Assembly: GCA_047633175.1 (NCBI GenBank)
Contig: JBLIEQ010000001.1
Location: forward strand, 62,001 to 126,000
Source: Motiliproteus sp047633175
GTDB taxonomy: Bacteria > Pseudomonadota > Gammaproteobacteria > Pseudomonadales > Balneatricaceae
Length of the DNA: 64,000 nt
Direction: 5' to 3'
The notes below the pieces were generated by a model that was not told the DNA's origin, made no database searches, and saw only the letters and a program-made list of their open reading frames with translations. Shown piece by piece: positions 1-7,949 of this stretch. Each line of letters opens with the position of its first letter. Position 1 is the stretch's first letter. The translations under genes and the position numbers were made by a program.

Positions 1-45
1 GTGGCACGGCGAGCCATGAAGCCAACCAGGACCAGGATACGCATC

Positions 46-780
46 ATGGATAAATCCAAATCAACTCTGTTCTGGCTCACAGCACTGGCAGGCATGTTTG
101 CCCTCGGTGCTGCCAGCCAGGGCAGCGGCTTCATCGAAGACCTGTTCTATTACTCAGGAGACGTCGTTTATCTGATCCAGCAGCACCTAGTCTTGTCGGC
201 CATCTCCGGCGGGCTGGCGATCCTGATCGGGCTGCCCCTGGGCATCTGGCTGAGCCGCCCGCAAAACCGCCATATCGCCGAAGGCGCGATGCAGGTTCTT
301 AACATAGGCACCACGGTACCTACATTGGCGTTACTGGCACTGTCGATGAGTCTCCTCGGGATCGGCGCCACACCGGCCGTGTTTGCGCTCTGCATCGCCA
401 CGCTGCTGCCGATCGTACGCAACACCTATGTAGGTCTGCTGGATGTGCCTGCCTACCTGAAGGAGGCTGCCAACGGCATGGGCATGACCGCCATCCAGAT
501 CCTGTTTCGGGTGGAGATCCCCAACGCCCTGTTTGTGATGTTTGCCGGTATCCGTACGGCCCTGACCATCAATGTCGGCACCGTGCCCCTGGCCTTCCTG
601 ATCGGCGGCGGTGGCTTGGGTGAACTGATCTTTACCGGCATCGCGCTGGACGAGATGCCCATGCTGCTGGCCGGTGCCATCCCCACCGCGCTGCTGGCGA
701 TACTGGTGGACGCCTGTGTCGGTGGCACCGCGTATGCGCTGGTCTCAAAAGGGGTCAACCCTCTGAGGAACTCCCGATAA
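46..780 (+). CDS. OpuBB/YehW-type quaternary amine ABC transporter permease
   Basis: Inner-membrane permease of a glycine betaine/choline/carnitine-type ABC importer, about 244 aa with five to six hydrophobic segments. The EAA loop characteristic of binding-protein-dependent permeases is visible as EAANGMGMT followed by the VEIPNA stretch near two thirds of the protein. The frame is open to the window edge, but I prefer the ATG at 46 because an AGGA stands just upstream and the protein then begins with a short charged end followed by a membrane segment (LFWLTALAGMF). The next gene, 130 bp downstream, is the matching binding protein, so the ATPase and possibly a second permease should lie just left of the window. 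The substrate is inferred from family and could be any betaine-like osmolyte. Confidence 0.88.
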   Translation: MDKSKSTLFWLTALAGMFALGAASQGSGFIEDLFYYSGDVVYLIQQHLVLSAISGGLAILIGLPLGIWLSRPQNRHIAEGAMQVLNIGTTVPTLALLALSMSLLGIGATPAVFALCIATLLPIVRNTYVGLLDVPAYLKEAANGMGMTAIQILFRVEIPNALFVMFAGIRTALTINVGTVPLAFLIGGGGLGELIFTGIALDEMPMLLAGAIPTALLAILVDACVGGTAYALVSKGVNPLRNSR

Positions 781-804
781 AATATTCCCGATAACAACTG
801 ATCT

Positions 805-902
805 GAACCCTAAGAGGCTTGACCCCTAAGAGGCTATCAACCCCCTGAAAAACAACCGATAAAATCTACTCTGACCCCTAAGAGACTGACCCCTAAGAGG
901 CT
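805..902 (+). repeat. Four copies of a 15-bp Shine-Dalgarno-bearing repeat
   Basis: The unit GACCCCTAAGAGGCT or a one-base variant occurs at about 805-819, 821-835, 873-887 and 888-902. The last copy supplies the AAGAGG ribosome binding site of the following gene (ATG 909). The neighbouring CCGATAA words are also repeated, so the region looks like two rounds of local duplication. Confidence 0.75.
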
Positions 903-908
903 ATATAA

Positions 909-1796
909 ATGCAACTAACAAAAATTCTGAAATCCGTTACTGCTGCCCTGCTGTTGTGTGTCACAACCCAGGCATCCGCTGACGAGATCGTCGTCGGCGG
1001 CAAGAACTTTACCGAACAACAGATTATGACGGCCATGACCAGCCAGTATCTCCAGGCCAAGGGCTTTGAGGTAGACAAGCGTGCCGGCATGGGGACCGGG
1101 GTGCTGCGCAAGGCCCAGGAAAACGGTCAGGTCGACCTGTACTGGGAGTACACGGGAACCGCACTGATCAACTTCAACAAGATCGAAGAACGTATGAGCG
1201 CCGCAGAGGGATACCTGGAGGTTAAGAAGTTGGATGCCAAAATTGGTCTGGTGTGGCTCAACCCCTCCAAAGCCAACAACACCTACGCCCTGGCGATGCA
1301 GCGCGACGAAGCCAAGGCCAAGGGGATCAAGACCCTGAGCGACCTGAGCAAGGTGATGAGCACTGACCCCGAGCTGCTGCTGGCCTGCAATGCCGAATTC
1401 GCGGCACGCGCCGACGGTCTCAAGCCCCTGCAGGAGGCCTACGGTTTCGAATTCGATCGCGCTCATCTCAAGCGTATGGATTCTGGCCTGACCTATCTGG
1501 CACTGAAGGAGAGGCAGGTGGATGTCGCTCTGGTATTCGCCACTGACGGACGCATCCCCGCCTTCGATTTCGTCACTCTCGAAGATGACCGCAACTATTT
1601 CCCAGACTACGCCATGACCCCGGTGATTCGCGCCGATACCCTGAAGAACAACCCTGCGCTGGAAGCGCTCCTCAACGACCTCTCCAGCCGTCTCGACGAC
1701 CAGGTGATGTCACGGCTTAACGCCAAGGTAGATGTTGAAAGACAGACAATCGAAGACGTTGCCCAAGGATTCCTGAAGTCCCAAGATCTAATCTAA
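909..1796 (+). CDS. OpuBC/OsmF-like quaternary amine ABC substrate-binding protein
   Basis: Periplasmic binding protein of 295 aa for a betaine/choline-type ABC importer. Residues 1-24 form a signal peptide ending ASA before DEIVVGGKNFTEQ. The VGGKNFTEQ word and the DLYWEYTGTAL stretch near residue 77 are typical of the OpuAC/ProX-like glycine betaine family, in which choline- and betaine-binding members share this N-terminal lobe. It follows the permease gene and is probably cotranscribed with it; AAGAGG precedes the ATG. The last codons and the hairpin after the stop are repeated almost exactly 2.6 kb downstream at 4394-4484. The exact ligand cannot be read from sequence; betaine, choline, carnitine and DMSP are all plausible. 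Confidence 0.88.
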   Translation: MQLTKILKSVTAALLLCVTTQASADEIVVGGKNFTEQQIMTAMTSQYLQAKGFEVDKRAGMGTGVLRKAQENGQVDLYWEYTGTALINFNKIEERMSAAEGYLEVKKLDAKIGLVWLNPSKANNTYALAMQRDEAKAKGIKTLSDLSKVMSTDPELLLACNAEFAARADGLKPLQEAYGFEFDRAHLKRMDSGLTYLALKERQVDVALVFATDGRIPAFDFVTLEDDRNYFPDYAMTPVIRADTLKNNPALEALLNDLSSRLDDQVMSRLNAKVDVERQTIEDVAQGFLKSQDLI

Positions 1797-1851
1797 GACC
1801 CGATCCGGATCCGGGCCGGTCACCGACCGGCCCAGGCTGTACTCTGGATCA
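1755..1851 (+). repeat. Direct repeat, left copy: 3' end of binding-protein gene plus hairpin
   Basis: Left copy of a roughly 97-bp direct repeat that begins GACGTTGCCC and ends ACTCTGGATCA. It covers the last 13 codons and stop of the OpuBC-like gene and its downstream hairpin. The right copy is at 4394-4484, about 90 percent identical with one 6-bp gap. Together they bracket the oxygenase and M24 genes. Confidence 0.85.
1813..1833 (+). terminator. GC-rich hairpin after the binding-protein gene
   Basis: GGGCCGGT, a five-base loop, then ACCGGCCC: a perfect 8-bp stem starting 16 bp after the stop codon at 1796. There is no T tract, so it may be a transcript-stabilising or weak termination hairpin rather than a strong intrinsic terminator. 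Confidence 0.5.
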
Positions 1852-1928
1852 ATATTTACATAATTACCATTTATGATATGCACGTCATTTATGGTGTTAC
1901 TCACATCAAAAACAGGGAAATAGTTCCG

Positions 1929-2804
1929 ATGACCGCCACAGATACCGCCGCCTTCAATCTCGAAGATTACATCGACTTTGGGCATTACCCGATTGACCGT
2001 CTCGACGATACCGACGGGCGGGCGCTTATCGATACCTGCCAAAAACAGCTTGCGGATGATGGCTGCGTGGTTCTCAAGAACTTCGTGCGCCCGCCCATGC
2101 TCAAGCGCCTAGAAGCCGAGACCGAACGCCTATCGCCAGAGGCGCACATGAACGAGAACCAAACGAACCCCTACAATTCAAGCGCCAATCCCGCGTTGCC
2201 GCCGACACATCCACAAAACCGTTTCGACGACCGTACCAACGGTTTCGTCGCGGGTGATCGGATCGCGACGGACACAATTCTGCGCACAATCTATCACGAC
2301 CCCACGTTCAAGAGCTTTATCGCACTGGTGCTGGGCGAGACCGAAATCCACGAGTTTGCCGACCCACTTGCCGATCTCGTGGTCAATGTGCTTACCGAAG
2401 GCCGACAGCATCCTTGGCATTTTGACAGCAACGACTTCATTGTCACGATGCAGACACGAAAACCCCTTGGCGGTGGCGTGTTCCAGTATGCCCCCGGAAT
2501 CCGCAGCGCGCAGGACGAGAACTTTGACGGGGTTCAGCGGATACTTGATGGCGATCACACCCCACTAAAATCGCTCGAGATTACGCCGGGCGATTTGCAG
2601 ATTTTCTTTGGGCGCAATGCATTACACCGCGTTACCCCGGTCGAGGGCACCCGCGAACGGCACGCGGTAATCTTTGCCTATGCCCGCACACCCGGTTTTA
2701 TCGGACGGCCCGAACGTGCCCGCGCGATCTTTGGCCGCATGGCACCGGTCCACATGGATATCCTGCGCAAGGAAAAGGCAATTGCCGACAGCACTTCAAA
2801 TTAA
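1929..2804 (+). CDS. Fe(II)/2-oxoglutarate-dependent oxygenase (HalD/BesD/ArpA-like)
   Basis: Soluble protein of about 291 aa. The frame opens at 1878, but the ATG at 1929 has AGGGAAA at a good distance and starts MTATDTAAFN. The HxD...H facial triad of non-haem Fe(II)/2-oxoglutarate enzymes is visible: H164 and D166 in WHFDSNDF and H233 in NALHRVTP, with an Arg in the TRERHAVIF strand placed to bind 2-oxoglutarate. The overall look is that of the family annotated HalD/BesD-like. The metal-binding Asp is present, which points to hydroxylation rather than chlorination, since the halogenases lose this carboxylate. It pairs with the M24 gene inside the repeat-flanked segment. The substrate is unknown; an amino acid or betaine derivative is a guess from context. 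Confidence 0.75.
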   Translation: MTATDTAAFNLEDYIDFGHYPIDRLDDTDGRALIDTCQKQLADDGCVVLKNFVRPPMLKRLEAETERLSPEAHMNENQTNPYNSSANPALPPTHPQNRFDDRTNGFVAGDRIATDTILRTIYHDPTFKSFIALVLGETEIHEFADPLADLVVNVLTEGRQHPWHFDSNDFIVTMQTRKPLGGGVFQYAPGIRSAQDENFDGVQRILDGDHTPLKSLEITPGDLQIFFGRNALHRVTPVEGTRERHAVIFAYARTPGFIGRPERARAIFGRMAPVHMDILRKEKAIADSTSN

Positions 2805-3110
2805 GCTCCCCGTCACCTAGGTGGCTGACCGAGAATAGCGATCGTAGCGAGAGATACTCATTTCGAGTCAGATTTTCCGGTCATTTGCGAAGAATAGTGG
2901 TTTTATTTACCAAAAATGAGCGGGGAATATGGCCGAAATGAGGGTTTCGCAGTAGGTCAGCCTCCTCGGCGCGCACCACCACCGAAGGTGATGCAGCGAT
3001 CGTTGTGCCACCTACACGCGCGCCTACACCAAAGCCGGCATGTCACACCGAAAAACCCAACACTTGTCCTCGTTTGCGCCAAATGGCGCGCAAGGCAACT
3101 GGAGAACACC
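2805..3110 (+). other. Intergenic region before the M24 gene
   Basis: About 306 bp between the oxygenase stop and the ATG at 3111. It contains the short palindrome CACCTAGGTG near 2814 and an open frame from 2916 that only extends the M24 protein with low-quality, Arg-rich sequence, so I do not regard it as coding. A promoter could lie here; nothing convincing is visible. Confidence 0.4.
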
Positions 3111-4385
3111 ATGAGTATAATTGAAACCGCAGCCCTGACCGACCGCGAACCCGATGCCATTCCCATCGTGCCGTCCGCGCCCACAGGCAACACAGACTCA
3201 ATCCCCCAGGCGTTTGATCCCAAGCGGCTGCGTGCCGGTCGTTTGGCGCGCCTAAGACAGATGATGGCCGATGAAGGCTATGGCGCATTGGTACTGTTCG
3301 ATCCCAATAACCAGCGTTATGCCACCGGATCGCGCAACATGTTCGGGTATTTCCTGCGCAATTCCTCGCGCTATATCTTTGTGCCGGCACAGGGGCCGGT
3401 CATCCTATTTGAATACCCCGGCAGTGCGCATATCTCGACCTGGCTCGAGACGATCGATGAGCATCGCATTTCCAATGTGGTCTGGTCGGCGGTCAACCAA
3501 CGCGACAACCTGTCGGCCGATCCATTCGGGGCCGAAATTGCCGACCTCGTGCGCGAACACTGTGGCGGCAACACCAAGGTCGGGCTGGATCGGGCGGGCG
3601 TAAACCACATTCGGTCGCTGGAAGCACAGGGCATGAATGCGGTCGATTGCATGCAGGACACGCTGCATTGTCGCCGCATCAAGACCCCCGAAGAAATCGC
3701 CTGCCTCGCGCAGTCCGCTGCGGGGACCGAGGCGGCGGTCTATGAGGTCGAACAGGCGATCAAGCCTGGCGTGACTGAAAATGAACTGTTTGCCGTTCTT
3801 TACGGCAATGTTATTCGACAGGGTGGCGAATTTATCGAAACCCGTCTCCTCAGTTCTGGCCCGCGCACGAACCCTTGGTTCAATGAGGCCAGCCAACGCC
3901 CTCTCAGACCGGGCGAATTGGTGGCGCTCGATACGGACACCATCGGTTGCCATGGGTATTACTGCGATTTCTCGCGGACATTCCATGTCGGGCCGGGTCG
4001 CCCCAGTGCCTATCAAAAAGGGCTGTACCGGATGGCCTATGATCAGATTCATCACAACATGGATCTGCTGCGCCCCGGCCTGACCTACCGCGAATTGGCC
4101 GAACAAGCCTGGGAGATCCCTGAGCGTTACTACAACCTGCGCTATCCATCGATCATCCACGGCGTTGGGTTGCACGGCGAGACACCGCTGGTCGCGCACC
4201 GGGGCGATTTTGACAGGTATTCCAAGGACGGTGTGCTGGAACCGGGCATGGTCGTATCTGTCGAAAGCTATATCGGTGAGGAAGGTGCGATGGACGGCGT
4301 AAAGCTGGAAGAACAAGTCCTGATCACTGAGACCGGCATCGCCAAGATGTCGCGCTATCCCTACAGCGATGATTTACTAGACTAA
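3111..4385 (+). CDS. M24 (creatinase/aminopeptidase P fold) protein, DddP-like
   Basis: Protein of 424 aa with a creatinase N-terminal domain (about 25-165) and a pita-bread M24 domain (about 180-415). The ATG at 3111 has a GGAG site; the longer open frame from 2916 is not protein-like. Six dinuclear metal ligands are present: D274, D276, D286, H350, E385 and E400. The words GPRTNPWF, DTDxIG, HGVGL and KLEEQVLITE match the DMSP lyase DddP as I remember it, with the same spacing between ligands. The residue at the place of the DddP catalytic Asp (six after the metal His) is G356. It may therefore be a DddP relative with another reaction, or a C-N/ectoine-hydrolase-like or Xaa-Pro-type hydrolase. 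It lies with the oxygenase between direct repeats. Confidence 0.8.
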   Translation: MSIIETAALTDREPDAIPIVPSAPTGNTDSIPQAFDPKRLRAGRLARLRQMMADEGYGALVLFDPNNQRYATGSRNMFGYFLRNSSRYIFVPAQGPVILFEYPGSAHISTWLETIDEHRISNVVWSAVNQRDNLSADPFGAEIADLVREHCGGNTKVGLDRAGVNHIRSLEAQGMNAVDCMQDTLHCRRIKTPEEIACLAQSAAGTEAAVYEVEQAIKPGVTENELFAVLYGNVIRQGGEFIETRLLSSGPRTNPWFNEASQRPLRPGELVALDTDTIGCHGYYCDFSRTFHVGPGRPSAYQKGLYRMAYDQIHHNMDLLRPGLTYRELAEQAWEIPERYYNLRYPSIIHGVGLHGETPLVAHRGDFDRYSKDGVLEPGMVVSVESYIGEEGAMDGVKLEEQVLITETGIAKMSRYPYSDDLLD

Positions 4386-4393
4386 CCCCGCCC

Positions 4394-4484
4394 GACGTTG
4401 CCCGGGGATTCCTGAAGTCCCAGGATCTAATCTAAGGCCCGGCCCGGGCCGGTCACCGACCGCCCCGGGCTGCACTCTGGATCA
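4394..4484 (+). repeat. Direct repeat, right copy, with hairpin
   Basis: Right copy of the repeat at 1755-1851, starting 9 bp after the M24 stop codon. It preserves the degenerate 3' coding end of the binding-protein gene although no such gene precedes it here. Its hairpin is longer than in the left copy (GCCCGGGCCGGT against ACCGCCCCGGGC, one mismatch) and may end transcription of the oxygenase/M24 pair. Confidence 0.85.
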
Positions 4485-4490
4485 CCTACA

Positions 4491-4518
4491 ACGTATCATC
4501 TATAACGTATCATCTATA
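4491..4518 (+). repeat. Tandem 14-bp duplication
   Basis: ACGTATCATCTATA occurs twice without a gap (4491-4504 and 4505-4518), 15 bp before the start of the C-N hydrolase gene. Confidence 0.8.
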
Positions 4519-4533
4519 ACAACAGGCCTGCCG

Positions 4534-5355
4534 ATGACAAACATCCGCGTTAGCGCAGCACAGATAGCGGTCCAGCTGGCCGATATCGACACCAACATCC
4601 AGACCCACCAGCGCCTGATCCGGCAAGCAGAACAGCTCGGTACCGAGGTATTGCTCTTTCCGGAGCTCTCTCTGACCGGCTACCAACTGGAGAACCGGGT
4701 TCCCGAGCTGGCGATGGCCCGAACCGACGAGCGGCTGCTGACACTGGCCAGAGAATGCCCCGAGATGTGGGTCGTTTGCGGCTTTGTCGAGCAGGCATCC
4801 CCCGGTGAGTTCTACAACGCCACGGCTTGGCTATACGCAGGCGAGGTCTGCTTCGTGCACCGCAAGCTCAACCTGCCCACCTACGGCGGCTTGTCCGAAG
4901 GCAAGCTGTTTACCGCCGCCGAACGATTGGAACTCCAGGAGCCCAAGCCGGGCTGGCCCACCGCGACGCTGATCTGCGCCGACCTCTGGAATCCGGGCCT
5001 GGTACACGCGGCAATGCTCAAACGCCCCAGCCTGCTGCTGGCCCCGATCAACTCCGCCGAGGGGGTGGTCAGCGACGCCTTCTCTAACCCCGACGGCTGG
5101 GCGCTGAATCTGCAGTTCTATGCCATGGCCTACGGTACGCCGCTGGTCATGGCCAACCGTTGCGATACCGAACTAAACGCCCGTTTCTGGGGCGGCAGCC
5201 GGATACTCGGGCCACGGGGCGAGACTCTGGCTCAGGCCGAAGCCGCTGAGCAACTGATCTGGGCCGACCTGTCACTTGACGCCATCGGCCAGGCCCGCTT
5301 CGAGCTGCCTACCATCCGCGACGCCAACACACCCCTGATTAAGTCATTGCTCTGA
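4534..5355 (+). CDS. Carbon-nitrogen hydrolase (nitrilase superfamily)
   Basis: Soluble amidase-type enzyme of 273 aa. The Glu-Lys-Cys triad of the nitrilase superfamily is clear: E44 in FPELSLTGY, K111 in HRKLNLPTYGG and C148 in LICADLWNPG. These enzymes hydrolyse or transfer amide or nitrile C-N bonds through a Cys thioester. The gene follows the repeat-flanked insert and is convergent with the GlxA-type regulator, so before the insertion it probably sat directly behind the ABC importer genes. Branch assignment (omega-amidase, carbamoylputrescine amidase-like, nitrilase proper) is not possible by eye. Confidence 0.85.
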   Translation: MTNIRVSAAQIAVQLADIDTNIQTHQRLIRQAEQLGTEVLLFPELSLTGYQLENRVPELAMARTDERLLTLARECPEMWVVCGFVEQASPGEFYNATAWLYAGEVCFVHRKLNLPTYGGLSEGKLFTAAERLELQEPKPGWPTATLICADLWNPGLVHAAMLKRPSLLLAPINSAEGVVSDAFSNPDGWALNLQFYAMAYGTPLVMANRCDTELNARFWGGSRILGPRGETLAQAEAAEQLIWADLSLDAIGQARFELPTIRDANTPLIKSLL

Positions 5356-5407
5356 TTCCCAGTCATTACCCGCCTACCCTGCTGTTAAGCCTGCGGCCTC
5401 AGTGGCG

Positions 5408-6415
5408 CTACAGAGGATCTATCCGGCCCCGCTCCTCTCGAGGAAGATGGTCAAACCGGGCCCGATAACATTTGGCGAAATAGGAGGTAGACCCGAAGCC
5501 GCAGATACTGGCGATCTCGACAATAGAGAGGCTCGACTGCACCAACAAGATGCGAGCCCGGTCCAGGCGCTGATCAAGATAGAATCGGTTCGGAGTCGTG
5601 TCCAGGTGCTCCTTGAACAGCCTCTCCAACTGGCGCGTAGAAAGACTGGCGGCCTCGGCGATCTCCTGACAGCTGATCTGCTCGTCCAGATTATCCAGCA
5701 TCACCTCGATCGCCTTAATCAGACGCGGGTTGTTAATGTGAAACTTTGACTGTAAAGACATTCGCTGATTTTCATGGGCCTTACGGATATCCGGGTGAAC
5801 ACACTGCTCGGCAACAGCCTTTACCAGGCTCTGACCGTGGCGATTGCCGATCAGCGACAGCATCATGTCGAGTCCAGCCAGTCCCCCCGAGCAGGTCAGG
5901 TACTTGCCATCGATCTCGTAAAGTTCACCGGTGATAGTTAACCGCGGAAACTCCTCCCGAAAACTATCGATATTTTCCCAATGGATGGTACAGGTATGAT
6001 CCTTAAGCAGACCAAATCGGGCCAACAGCAGGCTGCCCGTGGCGGTGGCGCCGAGGTTGACCCCTTGGGCCGCCAACCGTCGAAACCAGGATTTAATCTC
6101 AGGGCTGTTATAGAGGTGGGCGTCGATTCCAGCCACCACGATCATAGTCCCTATATCCTGCCATTGATCCAGAGTACGAGAGGGCGTGAAATCCATCCCA
6201 TTACTGGCGCAAACAGGCGCGTTGTCGGCGGTGAACAGATACCACTCATAAAGGTGCTCACCGCTCATTCGATTAGCCATTCGCAGCGGCTCCACCGTCG
6301 CCGCAAACGATAGCATCGCAAACTCCGGGGCCAGAAAAAACCCGATCCTCTCAACGGAAACAGAGGTCGTGCTTTTTTTATCCTGTCGTTCTTGATGCGG
6401 CAGAGCGTCAGTCAT
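5408..6415 (-). CDS. GlxA family (DJ-1/PfpI plus AraC) transcriptional regulator
   Basis: Regulator of 335 aa with an N-terminal DJ-1/PfpI-like class I glutamine amidotransferase domain (about 22-190, starting RIGFFLAPEFAMLSF) and a C-terminal AraC-type double helix-turn-helix (about 225-325, with STRQLERLFKEHL and IVEIASICGFGSTSYFAKCY). This is the architecture of GbdR, CdhR and SouR, which sense betaine, carnitine or sarcosine derivatives and activate their catabolic genes. It is divergent from the MmgE/PrpD gene across about 190 bp and convergent with the C-N hydrolase. It is the likely local regulator for the betaine-type transport and catabolic genes; the ligand is inferred. Confidence 0.88.
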   Translation of the reverse strand: MTDALPHQERQDKKSTTSVSVERIGFFLAPEFAMLSFAATVEPLRMANRMSGEHLYEWYLFTADNAPVCASNGMDFTPSRTLDQWQDIGTMIVVAGIDAHLYNSPEIKSWFRRLAAQGVNLGATATGSLLLARFGLLKDHTCTIHWENIDSFREEFPRLTITGELYEIDGKYLTCSGGLAGLDMMLSLIGNRHGQSLVKAVAEQCVHPDIRKAHENQRMSLQSKFHINNPRLIKAIEVMLDNLDEQISCQEIAEAASLSTRQLERLFKEHLDTTPNRFYLDQRLDRARILLVQSSLSIVEIASICGFGSTSYFAKCYRARFDHLPREERGRIDPL

Positions 6416-6573
6416 TGTCTGGACCTCCGGGAATAGTCGCTATTGAGGGAGTATTTGTCGGATTTGTTTTATTTATGCTAGCAACAAAACCGCACCATAA
6501 CTACAGCATCACTACATCATAACGGCAGCAACCCACTCATCGCATTCAACAGAACACGTTCAAGGACCCGACA

Positions 6574-6606
6574 ATGATCGAGCAAAAAGTAACGGTGACA
6601 TTATGA
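6574..6606 (+). CDS. Possible 10-codon leader peptide coupled to the PrpD gene
   Basis: ATG at 6574 with AAGGA seven bases upstream encodes MIEQKVTVTL and stops in an ATGA overlap with the start of the next gene. The next gene itself has no clear Shine-Dalgarno site, so translation of this mini-frame may deliver ribosomes to it. It could also be the relic of a longer upstream gene. Confidence 0.35.
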   Translation: MIEQKVTVTL

Positions 6607-7934
6607 ATTCGATCCAGCGCTTCCTCGAAGAACTCCACTATGACGACGTACCTCTATTAGTGCGGGACCAGGCGGTACGCTGCCTCTACGACCTGGTCGC
6701 CACTGCGGCGGCCGGCTCCGAGACTCAACTCTCCCGCATTATCCACCGCCATGTTCAGCAGCAGTTTGCAGCACCGGCTCAAGGACCTGGCGCGCCTCCC
6801 CTGCTGGGCGGCAACCCGGTCAGTGCCAGCGGTGCGGCCCTGGCCGGGGGCATGATGATCGATGCGATCGATGCACACGACGGCCACCGATTGACCAAGG
6901 GACATGTGGGCTGTGCCCTGCTGCCCGGTCTGGTCGCGCTGATCGAGGCGACGGGAAAGCAGCTGTCGGGCACTGAATTTATCACCCTGCTAGTCGCCGG
7001 CTACGAGATCGGCACCCGGGCGGGTATCGCCCTGCACGCCACCGCACCCGACTACCATACGTCAGGCGCCTGGAGCGCGGTCAACTGTGCCGCCCTCGGT
7101 GCTCACCTGATGGGGGCCAGTGAGGAGCAGTTTGCGCACGCCATCGGCATCGCCGAGTACCAGGGCCCACGCAGCCAGATGATGCGAGGCGTCGACCACC
7201 CGACCATGCTCAAGGATGGTTCGGGATGGGGTGCCATGGCGGGCGTGTCCGCGGCTTTCCTGGCGATGGACGGTTTCACCGGCGCACCGGCGCTCACCGT
7301 TACCGATTCGAAAGTCGAAACGATCTGGGCGGACCTGGGTGCAAACTGGCGGATCCTGGAGCAGTACTTCAAGCCCTACCCCTGCTGCCGCTGGGTGCAT
7401 CCAGGGATTGATGCCACCCTGTCGGTCACGCGAGGGCGCGCTATCGATCCGGATCAGATCGACGCGATCCAGGTACATACGTTCCACGAGGCAACCCGTC
7501 TTAACCAGGGCATACCCGCTAATACTGAGCAGGCCCAGTACGCCACCGCGTTCCCCATTGCTGCTGCCCTGGTGCACGGCAAGGTTGACGTGGCCCAGAT
7601 AGACGGCTTAGGTCTTACCGATCCCGCTACCCTGGCGATGTGCAGCCGGATCAGTCTGGTCGAACACGAAGCCTATAACAGGGTATTTCCTGCCGAGCGC
7701 TGGGCCCATGTGACCATCGCGCTGAAAGATGGCAGTCTGCTGACCTCAGAGCCCCATACTGCGGTGGGTGATCCGGATAACCCCCTGACCGCGGGCCGCC
7801 TTGAGGCAAAATATGCCTCACTGACCCACCCCGTCTGGGGTGAGGAGAAAGCACAGCGGGTGATGGATGCGACTCGATTTCTCCTCGAGAACGACAGCAC
7901 GCTAGCCCAATACCTGGACACCCTCAGACACTGA
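6603..7934 (+). CDS. MmgE/PrpD family protein
   Basis: 443 aa, the usual length of the MmgE/PrpD fold, whose known members are 2-methylcitrate dehydratase PrpD, cis-aconitate decarboxylase and iminodisuccinate epimerase. Typical family features are the early all-helical DxxATAAAG-like segment (LYDLVATAAAGSETQ), GGMMIDAIDAHDGHR near residue 85 with the conserved His cluster, and KPYPCCRWVHPGIDA near residue 260. It is divergent from the GlxA-type regulator and followed after 16 bp by the amidohydrolase pseudogene, suggesting one catabolic unit. A methylcitrate role is unlikely because no prpBC genes are nearby; the substrate is not known. The ATG overlaps the mini-frame at 6574. Confidence 0.85.
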   Translation: MNSIQRFLEELHYDDVPLLVRDQAVRCLYDLVATAAAGSETQLSRIIHRHVQQQFAAPAQGPGAPPLLGGNPVSASGAALAGGMMIDAIDAHDGHRLTKGHVGCALLPGLVALIEATGKQLSGTEFITLLVAGYEIGTRAGIALHATAPDYHTSGAWSAVNCAALGAHLMGASEEQFAHAIGIAEYQGPRSQMMRGVDHPTMLKDGSGWGAMAGVSAAFLAMDGFTGAPALTVTDSKVETIWADLGANWRILEQYFKPYPCCRWVHPGIDATLSVTRGRAIDPDQIDAIQVHTFHEATRLNQGIPANTEQAQYATAFPIAAALVHGKVDVAQIDGLGLTDPATLAMCSRISLVEHEAYNRVFPAERWAHVTIALKDGSLLTSEPHTAVGDPDNPLTAGRLEAKYASLTHPVWGEEKAQRVMDATRFLLENDSTLAQYLDTLRH

Positions 7935-7949
7935 TTGCGGAACGTACCC

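Noticed and set aside
1929..2804. Reading the oxygenase as a halogenase
   Set aside because: HalD/BesD-type halogenases have Gly in place of the metal-binding Asp. Here the motif is HFD with the carboxylate present, so hydroxylation is more likely.
3405..4316. 303-codon minus-strand frame opposite the M24 gene
   Set aside because: Shadow of a GC-rich gene; the plus strand has a full set of metal ligands.
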